Positions 1 through 8,420 of a DNA stretch of 64,000 nucleotides are shown piece by piece. The DNA is from Amycolatopsis benzoatilytica AK 16/65. GTDB taxonomy: Bacteria; Actinomycetota; Actinomycetes; Mycobacteriales; Pseudonocardiaceae. Position numbers and translations under genes: made by a program. The notes beneath the pieces were generated by a model that made no database searches, had not been told where the DNA came from, and saw only the letters and a list, made by a program, of their open reading frames with translations. Each line of letters starts with the position of its first letter. Position 1 is the first letter of the stretch. The stretch lies in NCBI RefSeq assembly GCF_000383915.1, contig NZ_KB912942.1, positions 2,020,561-2,084,560 of the forward strand, in the 5' to 3' direction.

Positions 1-246
1 GCTGTGGCCCTTTTCCTCGGTCCTGGCCTCGCGTTCGGCCGCGATGGTCAGGTGTCCGCCTTCGGCGGTGAGGTGGATGCCTTTGCCCGGGTCGAATCCG
101 GGAAGCTCAGCGCGCACGGTGTACGAGCCGCCCTCGGCGGACTCTTCGATTCGGACCAGGTTGTGGTCGGCGAACGGCCAAGCGGTGTCGAACCAGTCGG
201 CCAGTCCGGGCAACATGGTCCGGGTTCGCTGTAGCGCAGTGGACAT
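1..246 (-). CDS. Hsp20/alpha-crystallin small heat-shock protein (C-terminus cut by window edge)
   Basis: N-terminal 82 codons of a small heat-shock protein; the rest lies outside the window. The peptide begins MSTALQRTRTMLPG, passes through a WFDTAWPF segment, and enters the alpha-crystallin domain with the typical RAELPGFDPGKGIHLTAEGG pattern, where beta-strands flank an 'ELPGxD' turn. Such proteins are ATP-independent holdases that form oligomers and keep unfolding proteins soluble under heat, hypoxia or stationary phase. The ATG at 246 is preceded by a strong GAGGAG ribosome site with about 5 nt spacing. It sits beside other genes typical of actinobacterial dormancy regulons. The family call is secure; any specific orthology (HspX-like) is inference. 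Confidence 0.85.
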   Translation of the reverse strand, partial: MSTALQRTRTMLPGLADWFDTAWPFADHNLVRIEESAEGGSYTVRAELPGFDPGKGIHLTAEGGHLTIAAEREARTEEKGHS

Positions 247-328
247 CCGACGCTCCTCGTCGTTGTGGGGTGTGCCTGCCTCCTCAGGCAACCGCCGAGG
301 GTCGGGGCCTGGATGCGGGCGTCCTTCC

Positions 329-1645
329 CTATTCTCGGTGACGAACGGCCCTTCTCGTTCGCTCGACCGGATCATTGCCGCCTGCGCGGGTGAAATGGAC
401 GAAGCCGGCGCCCGTCGCGTAGAGGAGTGTGCTGGTCAGCGGGAATCGCCCGGCGGGTGCGAATCCGGCCGTGGTGAAGCGGAAGAGCGCGTAGGCCGCC
501 GTCGCGGTGCCGAGAAGGAGCGTCAGGCGGGCCAGCGTCGGCGGAACTCGGAACGACCGGGCAGGCCGCCGGTGCCGGGAACGGGTGTGTGCCAGGCCGA
601 ACAGCGTCAGACCGGCGACGGTGACGGCGGTCAGGAGCCCCACCCATGGGATGCGGACGAGCCACCAGCCGGCGGTGCCGAGTGCTGGCTGGGGCAGGAG
701 CCTCGTCGGGTAGACGGCCGCCGCGACGAAGACGACGGGGATCATGTGCCACAGGTAAAGCGCCATCACGTTCCGGTTGGCGGTGGCCAGGAGCGGTCGC
801 CCGCGTGAGGTGCGCAGTCTGCGGGCGAGCGCGGGCGCCAATGCGAGCAGCAGCCCGGCTTGTGCCGCGCTGAAGGCGAGCAGCGCGAGGGTGGGCGGCG
901 AGGTGTTGCGTACTGGCGCGCCGGGCACGGCGACCATGCTGAGCGGGTAGAGCTCCAGCCGGACCAGAATGGTCAGCGCGACAAGCGCACCCGCGGTCAG
1001 CAACAGCGGTCGCGGGCCGGACAAGGTTCCGCTGAACCACGCCACCCCGAGTTGATAGACGGTCGCCCAGCCCAGCAGGTAGTTGGCCCAGCCGAGCACG
1101 GGCAGGTGGGCGCCGAGCGTGGCGGCGTCGACCGCGGCGACCGCGACGGTCAGCGCCGCCGGAGCCGCGAGTCCCCAGCGGCGCTGGGCCGCCAGCATCG
1201 CCGGAGTCAGCGATACGAGTACGAGGTAGACGGGCAGGAACCACAGGTGCAGCGCGACCGCCGACGCGCCGTAGGCCAGCTGCGACCGGTCTGCCCCGGA
1301 CAGCTCGATTGCGGCGACCGCGGCGAGTACCGCGCTCACGTAGAGCGTGGTGGGTCCAAGGGTCGCCGTCACTCGGCGCCGGATCCAGTCCTCCCAGCGG
1401 TGAGCGTCGCCGTAGCGGCTCCAGGAGGCGGCGTTGCCGTAGCCGGCGACGAGGAAGAACACCGGAATGACCTGGAAGAGCAGGGTCAGCCACTGCGTCC
1501 AGGGCAGGCCGGCGAGCACATTCTGATCCCCGAACTGCCCGCCACGGTAGGTGAGCGACGCGGCGAGCCAATGACCGAGTACGACGACGATCACCGCCAG
1601 GACGCGGTAGAGGTCGACAGACAGGTCGCGACGCGGTTCCCGCAC
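329..1645 (-). CDS. Acyltransferase family 3 membrane protein (OafA/YrhL-like)
   Basis: 438-residue integral membrane protein with about ten hydrophobic segments. It opens with the family hallmark 'DLSVDLYRVLAVIVVVLGHW', in which the early Arg and the His of 'GHW' correspond to conserved residues of acyltransferase-3 (OafA, NolX, YrhL) enzymes. A second landmark is 'VIPVFFLVAGYGNAASW'. The family transfers acetyl or other acyl groups to extracellular sugars, peptidoglycan, lipids or antibiotics. Nothing here identifies the acceptor. It is transcribed away from the PRPP synthetase upstream (11 nt gap), so the two are probably co-transcribed. Length is normal for the family. The start is supported by the N-terminal motif lying immediately after the ATG. 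Confidence 0.8.
   Translation of the reverse strand: MREPRRDLSVDLYRVLAVIVVVLGHWLAASLTYRGGQFGDQNVLAGLPWTQWLTLLFQVIPVFFLVAGYGNAASWSRYGDAHRWEDWIRRRVTATLGPTTLYVSAVLAAVAAIELSGADRSQLAYGASAVALHLWFLPVYLVLVSLTPAMLAAQRRWGLAAPAALTVAVAAVDAATLGAHLPVLGWANYLLGWATVYQLGVAWFSGTLSGPRPLLLTAGALVALTILVRLELYPLSMVAVPGAPVRNTSPPTLALLAFSAAQAGLLLALAPALARRLRTSRGRPLLATANRNVMALYLWHMIPVVFVAAAVYPTRLLPQPALGTAGWWLVRIPWVGLLTAVTVAGLTLFGLAHTRSRHRRPARSFRVPPTLARLTLLLGTATAAYALFRFTTAGFAPAGRFPLTSTLLYATGAGFVHFTRAGGNDPVERTRRAVRHRE
338..351 (-). promoter_or_regulatory. Possible DosR-like half-conserved palindrome upstream of hsp20
   Basis: On the minus strand this 14-mer reads GGGCCGTTCGTCAC. By my count it matches 10 of 14 positions of the mycobacterial DosR core GGGACTWWAGTCCC. 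It lies about 90 nt upstream of the Hsp20 start, inside the 3' end of the acyltransferase gene. It shares the word CGTTCGTC with a similar site at 5001-5014. A site this imperfect can occur by chance in GC-rich DNA, so this is only a candidate. Confidence 0.2.
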
Positions 1646-1656
1646 GGTGCGGCCGA

Positions 1657-2589
1657 TCAGGTGCGGATGAGGAGGTCGTCGAGAGGTTTGTCCTCGTGCA
1701 GGCGGCGGATCGTGTCGGTGAGCAGCGGCGCGATGGTGTGCACCTCGGCGAAGGCGTCGTGCTGGGCCACGCTGTCGGTGACCAGTAATCGCCGGATGGG
1801 CAGCGCGTGCAGGCGGCGGATCGCCGAAGGCACCAGGGGGCCGTGCGTGGCGGCGACGTCGATCTCGGGAATCGCGCCGTGGTCGAGCAGGACGCCCGCG
1901 GCGGCCTCGATGGTGCCGCCGGTGCTGATCATGTCGTCGACGATGATCGGCCGGCGGTCGGCGACGTCGCCGATGAGTTCTTTGGCGTGCACGCTTGAGC
2001 CGCTTTCGCGGTGTTTGCGGACGATCGCGACAGGGGTGTCGAGCAGCGCGGCGTAGCGCTCGGCCAGTTTGACGGCGCCGAGGTCAGGCGCGACCACGAC
2101 GAAGCCGTCGCCAGTGCCTGCCAGCCCGTGGGCGAGCACGGGGACGGCGGTCACCATCTCGACCGGGATCTCGCACAGAGCTTCCAGAGCCGGCGTGTGC
2201 GGGTCGACCACGACCAGCCGTTCGGCCCCCGCGGTGGCGAGCGCGTCGGCGATCACCCGAGCGCCGACGGCCTGCCCGCCATGCTGGCGGCGGTCCTGGC
2301 GCGCGTATCCGAAGTACGGGACGACCGCGGTAACGCGGGAGGCGCCGGCCCGGTGGCAGGCGTCGAGCAGCAGCAGGAGCGCGACAATCGAATCGCCTCC
2401 GCCCGGGCCGGTCGGCTGCACCACGTAGACGTCCGCGCCGTGCACGTCCCGCACCCAGGGGCGAAGCTCCCCGTCGGGGAACCGCTCGACGGCGGAGGGA
2501 TCCGGTTCGCCGCCCAGCTCCCTGGCCACAGTGTCGGCCAGCACCCGGTTGGCGGGTCCCGCCACGATGCGCAGATCGTCTCGGCTCAT
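1657..2589 (-). CDS. prs: Ribose-phosphate pyrophosphokinase (PRPP synthetase), short form
   Basis: Makes 5-phosphoribosyl-1-pyrophosphate from ribose-5-phosphate and ATP. The 310-residue protein shows the two-domain PRTase-like family layout: 'RFPDGELRPWVRDVHG' in the N-terminal half, 'YFGYARQDRR' for ATP binding, 'VVDPHTPALEAL' replacing the usual divalent-cation motif, and the ribose-5-phosphate loop 'IIVDDMISTGGT'. I chose the ATG at 2589 because a GGGAGG ribosome site is about 10 nt away; the in-frame ATG at 2598 is only 1 nt from that site. The open frame continues upstream without similarity. The housekeeping prs is probably elsewhere, and this copy in a stress cluster may be an accessory paralogue (inference). 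A nearby phosphoribosyltransferase-domain gene (12775) is a possible user of PRPP. Confidence 0.85.
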   Translation of the reverse strand: MSRDDLRIVAGPANRVLADTVARELGGEPDPSAVERFPDGELRPWVRDVHGADVYVVQPTGPGGGDSIVALLLLLDACHRAGASRVTAVVPYFGYARQDRRQHGGQAVGARVIADALATAGAERLVVVDPHTPALEALCEIPVEMVTAVPVLAHGLAGTGDGFVVVAPDLGAVKLAERYAALLDTPVAIVRKHRESGSSVHAKELIGDVADRRPIIVDDMISTGGTIEAAAGVLLDHGAIPEIDVAATHGPLVPSAIRRLHALPIRRLLVTDSVAQHDAFAEVHTIAPLLTDTIRRLHEDKPLDDLLIRT

Positions 2590-2888
2590 CTCGCTCATGC
2601 CTCCCGTCGCGCGGTGCCAGGAACCGACCGCCGGCGGTGCCCGTCCTCGGCCCGAACCTCCGCGCGGCACCGGTTGAGCACTGGCCGTTCGAGCGCGACC
2701 AACCCTGCGGCGACGATCGTGGCCGCGAGCCTGGCCAGCACGCCCGCCCCGGCGCGATCGGCTGTCCGGGCGTCGCCAGCGTCGCGCGGTCCGCGCGCCG
2801 CCGGGCAGAGCCCAAGGTCCTCTCCTTGCCTCCCAACGGGTGCCCTTCGGCCCTGGCCACGGCGCGCGACCGGCCGTAGCACGGGCCC

Positions 2889-3017
2889 ATGACTTCTTTC
2901 GCTCCGGCAGAAATCCGCATCGCGATCGAAGCGCACGCATTCCCGGGCATCGCCGACCACGGGGGCCGGGGCGCGGTGCTCTTCGGGCTCAGCACCCCCG
3001 CCGAGGAGAGACCGTGA
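2889..3017 (+). CDS. Possible 42-residue leader ORF overlapping archease
   Basis: A short ATG-initiated frame (MTSFAPAEIRIAIEAHAFPG...) ends in the TGA that overlaps the GTG start of archease (GTGA). The archease ribosome site lies inside its last codons. Such an arrangement would couple archease translation to passage through the short frame. I recognise no family. It could be a real upstream peptide, the tail of a decayed gene, or chance. The preceding 2590-2888 stretch between the divergent prs and this frame holds no other gene I can support, only GC-rich sequence that must contain both promoters. Confidence 0.3.
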   Translation: MTSFAPAEIRIAIEAHAFPGIADHGGRGAVLFGLSTPAEERP

Positions 3018-3436
3018 CTGGCTCTGGCGAGGGCCATCGCACAGTGGAGCACACCGCCGACCTGAGGATCGAGGCGTGGGCGCCGACGCGGGAGCAATGC
3101 ATCGGCCACGCGGTAGCGGCGATGGTGGAAAGCCTGCTCGGCAGTCGGCTGCCGGCTGCCACGAGCGCCGTGGAGTGCGTTATCGCCCGCGACACCGACG
3201 CCGACCTGCTCGCGGGCGCGCTCGACGAGGTGATCTTCCTGCTGGACACCACGGGCCGCGTCCCGGTGGCGACCGAGGTCTGGGCGACAACCGCCGGTCT
3301 GCGGCTGCGGCTGCACACCGTCGACGTGAGCGGCCTGGTCGCAGTGGGCGCGGTGCCCAAGGCAGTGTCGCTGCACGAACTGCGGTGCGAGCGCCGCGGT
3401 GCCCAGTGGTGGTCCACGGCGACGATCGATGTGTGA
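3014..3436 (+). CDS. Archease (RtcB activator)
   Basis: 140-residue archease, the small partner that lets RtcB RNA ligase undergo multiple turnovers by promoting its guanylylation. Family landmarks are 'VEHTADLRIEAWAPT' near the N-terminus, with a conserved metal-binding Asp after the HTAD motif, 'LLDTTGRVP' in the middle, and a C-terminal 'VGAVPKAVSLHELRCERR' strand. Length is the usual ~140 residues. The GTG at 3014 has a GAGGAGAG ribosome site and brings the start to within nine residues of the HTAD motif. It is followed after 3 nt by rtcB, so the two proteins are almost certainly translated from one message. Confidence 0.9.
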   Translation: MTGSGEGHRTVEHTADLRIEAWAPTREQCIGHAVAAMVESLLGSRLPAATSAVECVIARDTDADLLAGALDEVIFLLDTTGRVPVATEVWATTAGLRLRLHTVDVSGLVAVGAVPKAVSLHELRCERRGAQWWSTATIDV

Positions 3437-3439
3437 GGG

Positions 3440-4876
3440 ATGGCCATGCAGCAGGCGCTCGACATCGTCGAAGAATCGCCCTACCGGTTCCGGATCGAAC
3501 GGACCGGCCCGATGCGCGTGCCAGGCATCGTGTTCGCCTCTCGGGTCCTGCTGCCCGATCCCGCGGCGGACAGGTCGTTGCTGCAGGTGGCGAATGTGGC
3601 GACGCTGCCCGGCATCGTGCGGGCGTCGCTGGCGATGCCGGATGTGCACTGGGGCTACGGATTCCCGATCGGCGGCGTTGCCGCCACCGACGTCGACGAG
3701 GGCGGGGTGGTCTCGCCGGGCGGGGTCGGATTCGACATTTCCTGCGGTGTCCGGCTGCTGGCGGCCGATCTCGACCGCGCCGCACTCGCGCCAGGCTTCG
3801 GCGCATTGATGGACACGCTGGGGCACCGGATTCCGCGCGGGATGCACCGCGGTGCCGTGTGGCCGTTGGCGTCGCCGCGTCAGCTGCGCGAGATCCTGAC
3901 CGGTGGCGCGTCCTACGCGGTCGCGGCCGGACACGGGGTGCCTCGGGATCTGTCGCGGTGCGAGGACGGCGGTGTCGTTCCCGGCGCGGACCCCGGCCAG
4001 GTGAGCGAGCGGGCGGTCGAGCGCGGGCTCGCGCAGGTCGGCAGCCTCGGTTCGGGAAACCACTTCCTCGAAGTCCAAGCCGTCGCGGAAGTGTTCGACG
4101 AACCGGCCGCGCGCGCGTTCGGGCTGCGCGCCGACCAGGTATGCGTGATGATCCATTGCGGTTCGCGGGGGCTGGGGCACCAGATCTGCACCGATCACCT
4201 TCGCGTGATGGAACAAGCCATGCCCCGCTACCGAATCCAAGTGCCGGACCGGCAACTCGCCTGCGTTCCGTTCGACTCGCCGGAAGGCCGGGCCTATGCC
4301 GCGGCGATGGCGGCTGCCACGAACTACGCCCGCGCCAACCGGCAACTGCTCACTGAAGCCACCCGCGCCGCCTTCGACGCGCACGCCGGCGCGGCACTCG
4401 ACCTCGTCTGCGATGTGTCGCACAACCTCGCCACCCTCGAGTCCCACCACGTCGAGGGGCGCCCGCGGCGACTTTGCGTGCACCGCAAGGGCGCCACCAA
4501 GGCGTTGCCGCCCGGCCACCCCGACCTGCCCGCCGATCTCGCCCCGGTCGGCGCGCCGGTGCTGATCCCGGGCACGATGGGCACCGCCTCGTACGTGCTC
4601 GCCGGCGTGGCGGGCAACCCGGCGTTCGAGTCTTGCTGTCACGGCGCCGGGCGCGTCCAGAGCCGGCACGCCGCTGCCCGCGCCGTCCGCGGACCTGAGC
4701 TGCGCGACGAACTCGAGCGCCGCGGCATCGCCGTACGCGGCAGCTCCTGGCCGGGGCTTGCCGAGGAAGCACCCGCCGCCTACAAGGACATCACCGCCGT
4801 CGTCGACGCCGCCGTAGGCGCTGGACTGTGCCGCAAGGTCGCCCGCCTCGTGCCGCTGGGCGTGGTCAAGGGCTGA
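3440..4876 (+). CDS. rtcB: RNA-splicing ligase RtcB
   Basis: 478-residue GTP/Mn(II)-dependent RNA ligase that joins 2',3'-cyclic phosphate (or 3'-phosphate) ends to 5'-hydroxyl ends, used in RNA repair. All signature blocks are visible: '[14 protein letters not shown]', '[14 protein letters not shown]' with the metal-binding Asp99 and Cys102, '[13 protein letters not shown]', '[10 protein letters not shown]', and the guanylylation-site block 'CCHGAGR', whose His forms the covalent GMP adduct. The length agrees with the family. It follows archease by 3 nt. An alternative ATG at 3446 is equally well placed relative to the AGGG ribosome site. The operon probably handles RNA breaks made by stress ribonucleases (inference). 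Confidence 0.95.
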   Translation: MAMQQALDIVEESPYRFRIERTGPMRVPGIVFASRVLLPDPAADRSLLQVANVATLPGIVRASLAMPDVHWGYGFPIGGVAATDVDEGGVVSPGGVGFDISCGVRLLAADLDRAALAPGFGALMDTLGHRIPRGMHRGAVWPLASPRQLREILTGGASYAVAAGHGVPRDLSRCEDGGVVPGADPGQVSERAVERGLAQVGSLGSGNHFLEVQAVAEVFDEPAARAFGLRADQVCVMIHCGSRGLGHQICTDHLRVMEQAMPRYRIQVPDRQLACVPFDSPEGRAYAAAMAAATNYARANRQLLTEATRAAFDAHAGAALDLVCDVSHNLATLESHHVEGRPRRLCVHRKGATKALPPGHPDLPADLAPVGAPVLIPGTMGTASYVLAGVAGNPAFESCCHGAGRVQSRHAAARAVRGPELRDELERRGIAVRGSSWPGLAEEAPAAYKDITAVVDAAVGAGLCRKVARLVPLGVVKG

Positions 4877-5000
4877 ACATCTTTCTGGGTAAGCACTTTT
4901 CTGACTGAATGGCTTGTCTTGAATTTCGTCGCCGGCAATGGGTCCGGTGACCACGCGGGTGGTGCGGGAGGACCCGTCGAGGGCCGAATGTCGCGGGCCG

Positions 5001-5014
5001 AGGACGTTCGTCTC
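5001..5014 (+). promoter_or_regulatory. Possible DosR-like palindrome upstream of the zinc-ribbon/GT4 operon
   Basis: AGGACGTTCGTCTC matches 10 of 14 positions of the mycobacterial DosR core GGGACTWWAGTCCC, 36 nt upstream of the ATG at 5050. It lies in the only intergenic space (4877-5049) that can hold the promoter of the 5050-9533 operon. The evidence is the imperfect match plus the dormancy-type gene content. It is unproven. Confidence 0.25.
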
Positions 5015-5049
5015 TTTCCCTGCCCGGGTCCGGGTGTTTTGCTGCCCGG

Positions 5050-5271
5050 ATGACGGCGAACTTTACGACGAACCTGAATTTCGGCGCCGCGTTCGAAGTT
5101 CTGGAGCGCTGTCCCGACTGCGGCTCGACCCGGCTGGCGGCCATCGCGTCGGACGGCGGAGCGAACTTCCGTTGTGCGCGATGCGGGGTGTGCTGGCATC
5201 TGGAACTCGGCCGCGTCCGGCGTGTCGACGAGGTGACCAGATCGGGTGTCCGGCCGTGCGCATCGGACTGA
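5050..5271 (+). CDS. Small zinc-ribbon protein
   Basis: 73-residue soluble protein with two CxxC knuckles, 'ERCPDCGSTRL' and 'FRCARCGVCWHLE', spaced as in a zinc ribbon. This is a metal-stabilised fold that commonly binds nucleic acid or protein partners. No specific function can be assigned. The first ~15 residues (MTANFTTNLNFGAAF) are low in charge and the last 20 are basic. The gene is the first of a probable operon: its last 16 nt overlap the start of the glycosyltransferase gene. Small zinc-ribbon proteins of this type are widespread in actinomycetes. Confidence is high that it is coding, low on role. Confidence 0.65.
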   Translation: MTANFTTNLNFGAAFEVLERCPDCGSTRLAAIASDGGANFRCARCGVCWHLELGRVRRVDEVTRSGVRPCASD

Positions 5272-6302
5272 TCGCACCGCCGTGGTTGCCGGTGCCCCCG
5301 CCGGCTTACGGGGGCACCGAATCCGTGCTCGACGATCTGGCCCGGGGTTTGGCGGATCGCGGCCACGACGTGCACCTGTTCACGCTGGCCGAATCCACCT
5401 GCCCAGTGGCCAGCACGGCGTTCTTCGCTCGCGCGGCGGAGCCCGTGGACAGCAGCGCCGCCGAGGCCGCGCATGTGCTCGCCGCCTACGAGGAACTGTC
5501 CGATATGGACATCATTCATGATCACACGTTGCTGGGACCGTTGATCGGCCCTCGTCTCCGGCGCGAGACGCCGCCGGTGGTGGCCACCAACCACAACCTG
5601 TTCAGCGAGGTGACCCGCCCGGTCTTCGCGCGGATCGCCCGGCGTGCCGCGGTGGTGTCGATCTCGCACGCCCAGGCTCGCACGGCCGGTGACGTGCCCA
5701 TCACGGCGGTGATCCACCACGGCATCGACCTCGATGCGTATCAGTCTGGACCGGGTGGCGGCGACTACGTGCTGTTCGTGGGCAGGATGTGCCGGGACAA
5801 GGGCGTTCATGACGCCGTAGAGATCGCCCGCCGGGCGGGCCGCAGGCTGATCATCGCCACGAAAATGCGCAGCATGGACGAGAAGGCCTATTTCGATCAG
5901 CAGGTGCGTCCCTTGCTGGGCCCCGACGACGAGCTTCCCCTGGAGCGGCCGGTGAGCCAGGTCATCGAGTTGATGCGGCACGCCGAAGCGCTGATCAACC
6001 CGATCCGCTGGCCCGAACCGTTCGGTCTGGTCATGGCCGAAGCGCTCGCCTGCGCCACTCCGGTGCTGTCGTTTTCCCGCGGGGCGGCACCGGAGATCGT
6101 CGAGCACGGCAGGACCGGATTCCTCTGTGCCGATGCGGAGGACATGGTCATCGCGTTGGACAAGATCGCGGATCTGGACCGCGACCAGTGCCGCAGCGCG
6201 GCCGTGCGCCGGTTTTCGCGCGAGCGGATGGCCGCCGATCATGAACGGCTCTACGGCGCCGTCGTGACCAAGCACTCCGGCTGTGCGGAGTTCACGCGGT
6301 GA
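5256..6302 (+). CDS. Glycosyltransferase family 4 (GT-B fold)
   Basis: 348-residue retaining glycosyltransferase that uses a nucleotide-sugar donor; the acceptor is unknown. It begins VRIGLIAPPWLPVPPPAYGG, the glycine-rich donor-side loop seen at the start of GT4 enzymes. It carries 'HDHTLLGP', the second-domain start 'YVLFVGRMCRDKGV', and the E-x7-E donor-binding motif in 'EPFGLVMAEALACATPV'. The GTG at 5256 was chosen because it directly precedes this motif; upstream in-frame sequence is unrelated. Its stop overlaps the start of the amylo-glucosidase-like gene (GTGA). Neighbouring alpha-glucan enzymes suggest work on a storage or surface glucan (inference). Confidence 0.88.
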   Translation: MRIGLIAPPWLPVPPPAYGGTESVLDDLARGLADRGHDVHLFTLAESTCPVASTAFFARAAEPVDSSAAEAAHVLAAYEELSDMDIIHDHTLLGPLIGPRLRRETPPVVATNHNLFSEVTRPVFARIARRAAVVSISHAQARTAGDVPITAVIHHGIDLDAYQSGPGGGDYVLFVGRMCRDKGVHDAVEIARRAGRRLIIATKMRSMDEKAYFDQQVRPLLGPDDELPLERPVSQVIELMRHAEALINPIRWPEPFGLVMAEALACATPVLSFSRGAAPEIVEHGRTGFLCADAEDMVIALDKIADLDRDQCRSAAVRRFSRERMAADHERLYGAVVTKHSGCAEFTR

Positions 6303-8416
6303 CTTCGCCGTGGGCGTCGACGGGCGGACCGGTCGACCGGGGCCAACCGGACAGGGCGGTCACGGTGATCGAGGGATCGACCTTCGCCATCACCGACCAC
6401 GCCGGCCGGATATCGCCGGGTTACGCGCACGGGGTGTTCGTGCGCGATACCCGGGTCCTGTCCCGCTGGGAGCTGCGCATCGACGGGGCGATGCCCGAGC
6501 CGCTGACTACGCAGTCCAGCGAGCCGTACGGCGCGACCTTTCTCAGCCGGGTGGCGCCCGCGCCGGGGCAGGCCGACAGCACGCTGCTGGTGTCGCAGAG
6601 CCTCTACGTCGGTGACGGAATGCGCGCCGATATCGCGGTGCGCAACTACGGTCGCTCCACCGCCGCGTGCACGATCAGCGTCGTCGCCGCCGCCGATTTC
6701 GCGGACCTGTTCGAGGTCAAGGAAGGCCGGGCGAACCCTGCCGGCGACGTGGTGACCAGCACCGATCGCAGCACGCTCACGTTCGCCCGCCAGCGTTCCA
6801 GCCGGGCGCAAGCCGTGCGGATCGTGCCCCAGCGCGGCGCCGCCGTCAACGGGTCCACGATCACGTGGCGAGTGTCGGTGCCACCGCGCGGCCGATGGCA
6901 GACCTGCCTGGAGGTCCATGTCGTCGACGGCGAGAGCACGCTGCGGCTGCGCCACCCCTGCGGGGTGCCGCTCGAACACACCCTGCCGGCCAGGAGCTTG
7001 CGGGAATGGCGGGATCGCGGTCCCGAGCTCACCACCGCGGACGCCGACCTGGCCGAGGTCCTGCGGCGCAGCGTGGAAGACCTCGGCTCGCTGCGCATCG
7101 TCGATCCCGAGCATCCAGACCGTGCGGTCGTCGCCGCCGGCGCACCCTGGTTCATGGCCCTGTTCGGACGCGACTCGCTGCTGACGTCCTGGATGCTGCT
7201 CCCGCTGGATCACCGCCTCGCACTGGGCACCCTGCAAACCCTGGCCGCCCACCAGGGCACTGCCGTCAACCCGGCCACCGAGGAACAACCCGGGCGGATC
7301 CTGCACGAAATGCGGTTCGGCCCGACCGCGGCACTCGCCCTCGGCGGCGGCAACGCCTACTACGGCACAGCCGATGCGACCCCTTTGTTCGTCATGCTGC
7401 TGGCCGAACTGCACCGGTGGGGCGTGGACCGGGCGGAGATCGAGTCGTTGCTGCCGCACGCCGACCGGGCGCTGGACTGGATCGAGCGCTACGGGGACGC
7501 CGACGGCGACGGGTTCGTCGAATACCAGCGCGCCAGCGATCAGGGCTTGGTCAACCAGGGATGGAAGGACTCCTGGGACGGCATCACCTACGCCGACGGA
7601 CGGCTCGCGCAACCTCCGATCGCGCTCGCCGAGGTGCAGGGCTACGTCTACGCCGCCTACCTCGCCCGCGCCCACCTCGCCGGCGACACCGCCGTCGCCC
7701 GGCACTGGCGGGGCAAGGCCGACGCGCTCAAACGTGCCTTCAACGACCAGTTCTGGCTTCCCGACCGCGGCTGGTTCGCCCTCGGGCTCGACGCCGCCAA
7801 ACACCCGGTCGACTCGCTCACCTCCAACATCGGGCACTGCCTGTGGACCGGGATCATCGACGAGGACAAAGCGCCCGCCGTGGCCGAGCACCTGCTCTCG
7901 CCGCAGATGTTCAGCGGCTGGGGCATTCGCACGCTGGCGACCTCGATGGGCGCCTACAATCCGCTCAGCTACCACAACGGATCCGTGTGGCCGCACGACA
8001 ATGCCCTGTGCGCCGCCGGGCTGATGCGCTACGGGTTCGTCGAGCACGCCCAGCGGGTCGTCACGGCCATCGTGGACGCGGCCGCGCATTTCGACCACCG
8101 GTTGCCCGAGCTGTTCTGCGGTTTCGCGCGTGCGGAGTTTCCCGCGCCGATCCCGTTTCCCACCTCGTGCTCGCCGCAGGCATGGGCCGCCGCGGCCCCG
8201 CTGTCCCTGCTGCGCACCGTATTGCGGTTCGAACCGCACCTTCCCGGCCACTGCCTGGGGTTCGCGCCCGCGCTGCCGGAGCGCTATCTGCCGCTGCGCA
8301 TCAGCGGTCTCGCCATGGGCGAGCGCCTGATCACCATCGACGTCACGGCCGACGAGGCACGCATCGACGGCCTCGACGATTTCGACCTGCCTCATCCGCC
8401 GCATCGAGAGGCGTGA
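6299..8416 (+). CDS. Amylo-alpha-1,6-glucosidase-like / glycogen-debranching family protein
   Basis: 705 residues with two parts. The N-terminal beta-sandwich domain (about 20-230) has the glycogen-debranching N-terminal pattern 'EGSTFAITDHAGRISPGYAHG' and 'FVRDTRVLSRWELRIDG'. The (alpha/alpha)6 domain (about 250-690) contains 'APWFMALFGRDSLLTSWM', 'DWIERYGDADGDGFVEY', 'GWKDSWDGI' and 'SYHNGSVWPHDNAL'. Such proteins hydrolyse alpha-1,6 branches or related alpha-glucans; exact specificity cannot be read from the sequence. The GTG start overlaps the upstream stop by 4 nt, and the CapA-like gene follows after 4 nt, so all are one operon. No signal peptide is seen, so it is cytoplasmic. Confidence 0.85.
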   Translation: MTSPWASTGGPVDRGQPDRAVTVIEGSTFAITDHAGRISPGYAHGVFVRDTRVLSRWELRIDGAMPEPLTTQSSEPYGATFLSRVAPAPGQADSTLLVSQSLYVGDGMRADIAVRNYGRSTAACTISVVAAADFADLFEVKEGRANPAGDVVTSTDRSTLTFARQRSSRAQAVRIVPQRGAAVNGSTITWRVSVPPRGRWQTCLEVHVVDGESTLRLRHPCGVPLEHTLPARSLREWRDRGPELTTADADLAEVLRRSVEDLGSLRIVDPEHPDRAVVAAGAPWFMALFGRDSLLTSWMLLPLDHRLALGTLQTLAAHQGTAVNPATEEQPGRILHEMRFGPTAALALGGGNAYYGTADATPLFVMLLAELHRWGVDRAEIESLLPHADRALDWIERYGDADGDGFVEYQRASDQGLVNQGWKDSWDGITYADGRLAQPPIALAEVQGYVYAAYLARAHLAGDTAVARHWRGKADALKRAFNDQFWLPDRGWFALGLDAAKHPVDSLTSNIGHCLWTGIIDEDKAPAVAEHLLSPQMFSGWGIRTLATSMGAYNPLSYHNGSVWPHDNALCAAGLMRYGFVEHAQRVVTAIVDAAAHFDHRLPELFCGFARAEFPAPIPFPTSCSPQAWAAAAPLSLLRTVLRFEPHLPGHCLGFAPALPERYLPLRISGLAMGERLITIDVTADEARIDGLDDFDLPHPPHREA

Positions 8417-8420
8417 TCCA

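Noticed and set aside
2084..4954. A 956-codon minus-strand frame across prs, archease and rtcB
   Set aside because: It overlaps three genes with strong family motifs and shows only composition-driven low-complexity sequence.
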